A stretch of DNA of 14,010 nt from JAPOQD01 sp964620555 (GTDB lineage: Bacteria; Pseudomonadota; Gammaproteobacteria; Pseudomonadales; Halieaceae): positions 1-14,010 of the forward strand of contig CAZUGZ010000048.1 in NCBI GenBank assembly GCA_964620555.1, in the 5' to 3' direction. The position numbers and the translations under genes were made by a program. Each line of letters starts with the position of its first letter. Within the stretch, counting starts at the first letter, position 1. Shown in pieces: positions 13,833 to 14,010 of the stretch. The notes under the pieces were generated by a model, which did no database searches, was not told where the DNA came from, and saw nothing but the letters and a program-made list of their open reading frames with translations.

Positions 13833-13910
13833 CGTTTCACCATCATCTCGCGTTGGAATCAGCCCTCTCGTTCACTATCACTTCGCGTTGGACAGTTCTC
13901 CTCGTTGACC
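13833..13910. repeat. Tandem imperfect repeats of about 35 bp before tRNA-fMet
   Basis: On the plus strand units begin at 13833 (CGTTTCACCATCATC), 13869 (CGTTCACTATCACTT) and 13903 (CGTTGACCGCAG), 36 and 34 bases apart. The first two share CGTT(T)CACxATCA followed by TCGCGTTGGA; the third keeps only the first eight bases, and its TTGACC is the -35 box of the tRNA promoter. The first two units belong to the IS remnant. Confidence 0.55.
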
Positions 13911-13934
13911 GCAGCGCCGGACTTTCAGTACAAT
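13905..13934 (+). promoter_or_regulatory. Sigma70 promoter of the initiator tRNA
   Basis: TTGACC (13905-13910) and TACAAT (13929-13934), each five of six to consensus, are 18 bp apart. The tRNA begins at 13940, only five bases after the -10, so the expected transcription start (13940-13942) coincides with the mature 5' end. A GC-rich discriminator (TCGCG) separates the two, as is usual for stringently controlled stable RNA promoters. Confidence 0.65.
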
Positions 13935-13939
13935 TCGCG

Positions 13940-14010
<71 letters not shown>

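Larger units (their letters stand above)
13726..13894 (-). mobile_element. End remnant of an insertion sequence
   Basis: Read on the minus strand, this stretch begins with TGTCCAACGCGAAGTGATAG at 13894, repeats a related motif (TTCCAACGCGAGATGATGG, starting near 13859) and a third, diverged one (TGTCCATTGCATCATTTGG, 13830), and runs straight into the first codons of a transposase-like gene. Repeated terminal motifs in front of a transposase start are the layout of an IS end with several transposase-binding sites. The other end and nearly all of the transposase are missing, so it is a solo remnant. Family assignment (integrase-type DDE, IS481- or IS21-like) is from memory and uncertain. Confidence 0.55.

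Noticed and set aside
13833..13910. Tandem 35-bp units as a CRISPR array
   Set aside because: There are only two to three diverged units with no constant repeat and variable spacer pattern and no cas genes; the layout fits an IS end.

Overview
The window looks like chromosomal DNA of a high-GC gammaproteobacterium. The gene set lptM-lysA-dapF-DUF484-xerC-HAD with cyaY alongside, plus argH and hemC-hemD, is the arrangement I know from Pseudomonas and related orders. The initiator tRNA at the right edge is nearly identical to that of E. coli. The accessory genes (F420/LLM-type oxidoreductase, SDRs, NTF2-like protein, Baeyer-Villiger-type monooxygenase) are a combination I associate with marine Halieaceae/Cellvibrionales-like lineages, but the exact taxon is inference.

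Left half (1-8597), core metabolism. A lone glnK on the plus strand (69-407) converges on a six-gene minus-strand operon that runs lptM, lysA, dapF, DUF484, xerC, HAD phosphatase (4956 down to 425). The last five genes are joined by four consecutive 4-bp stop/start overlaps. Diverging from lptM is cyaY (5068-5382). It converges on argH (5414-6811, minus), which diverges from hemC-hemD (6902-8597, plus). Together these genes cover nitrogen signalling, lysine/diaminopimelate synthesis, arginine synthesis, tetrapyrrole synthesis, chromosome dimer resolution, iron handling and outer-membrane assembly.

Right half (8598-13939), an accessory module placed where hemX/hemY often follow hemD. A minus-strand unit (SDR, a 28-codon stump of an enoyl-CoA hydratase gene, an NTF2-like protein) and a plus-strand unit (LLM flavin/F420 oxidoreductase, second SDR) diverge from one control region. 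That region has a good sigma70 promoter on the minus strand and a perfect 13-bp palindrome over both -10 boxes. A Baeyer-Villiger-type flavoprotein (12206-13663, minus) closes the module. A role in oxidising a cyclic or lipid-like ketone/alcohol substrate is plausible; the substrate cannot be read from sequence.

Right edge (13726-14010). A roughly 170-bp insertion-sequence end remnant, with three diverged copies of a terminal repeat and the first 27 codons of a transposase-like gene, lies directly upstream of the promoter of initiator tRNA-fMet. The window end cuts the tRNA six bases before its mature CCA end.

I see no wholly new multi-gene system. The most unusual points are the decayed crotonase gene inside an otherwise intact operon, the shared operator-like palindrome, the IS end stranded beside tRNA-fMet, and the compact or symmetric promoter arrangements. 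Intergenic stretches are short; the longest outside genes are 8598-8771, 10138-10358 and 13664-13939, each described below.
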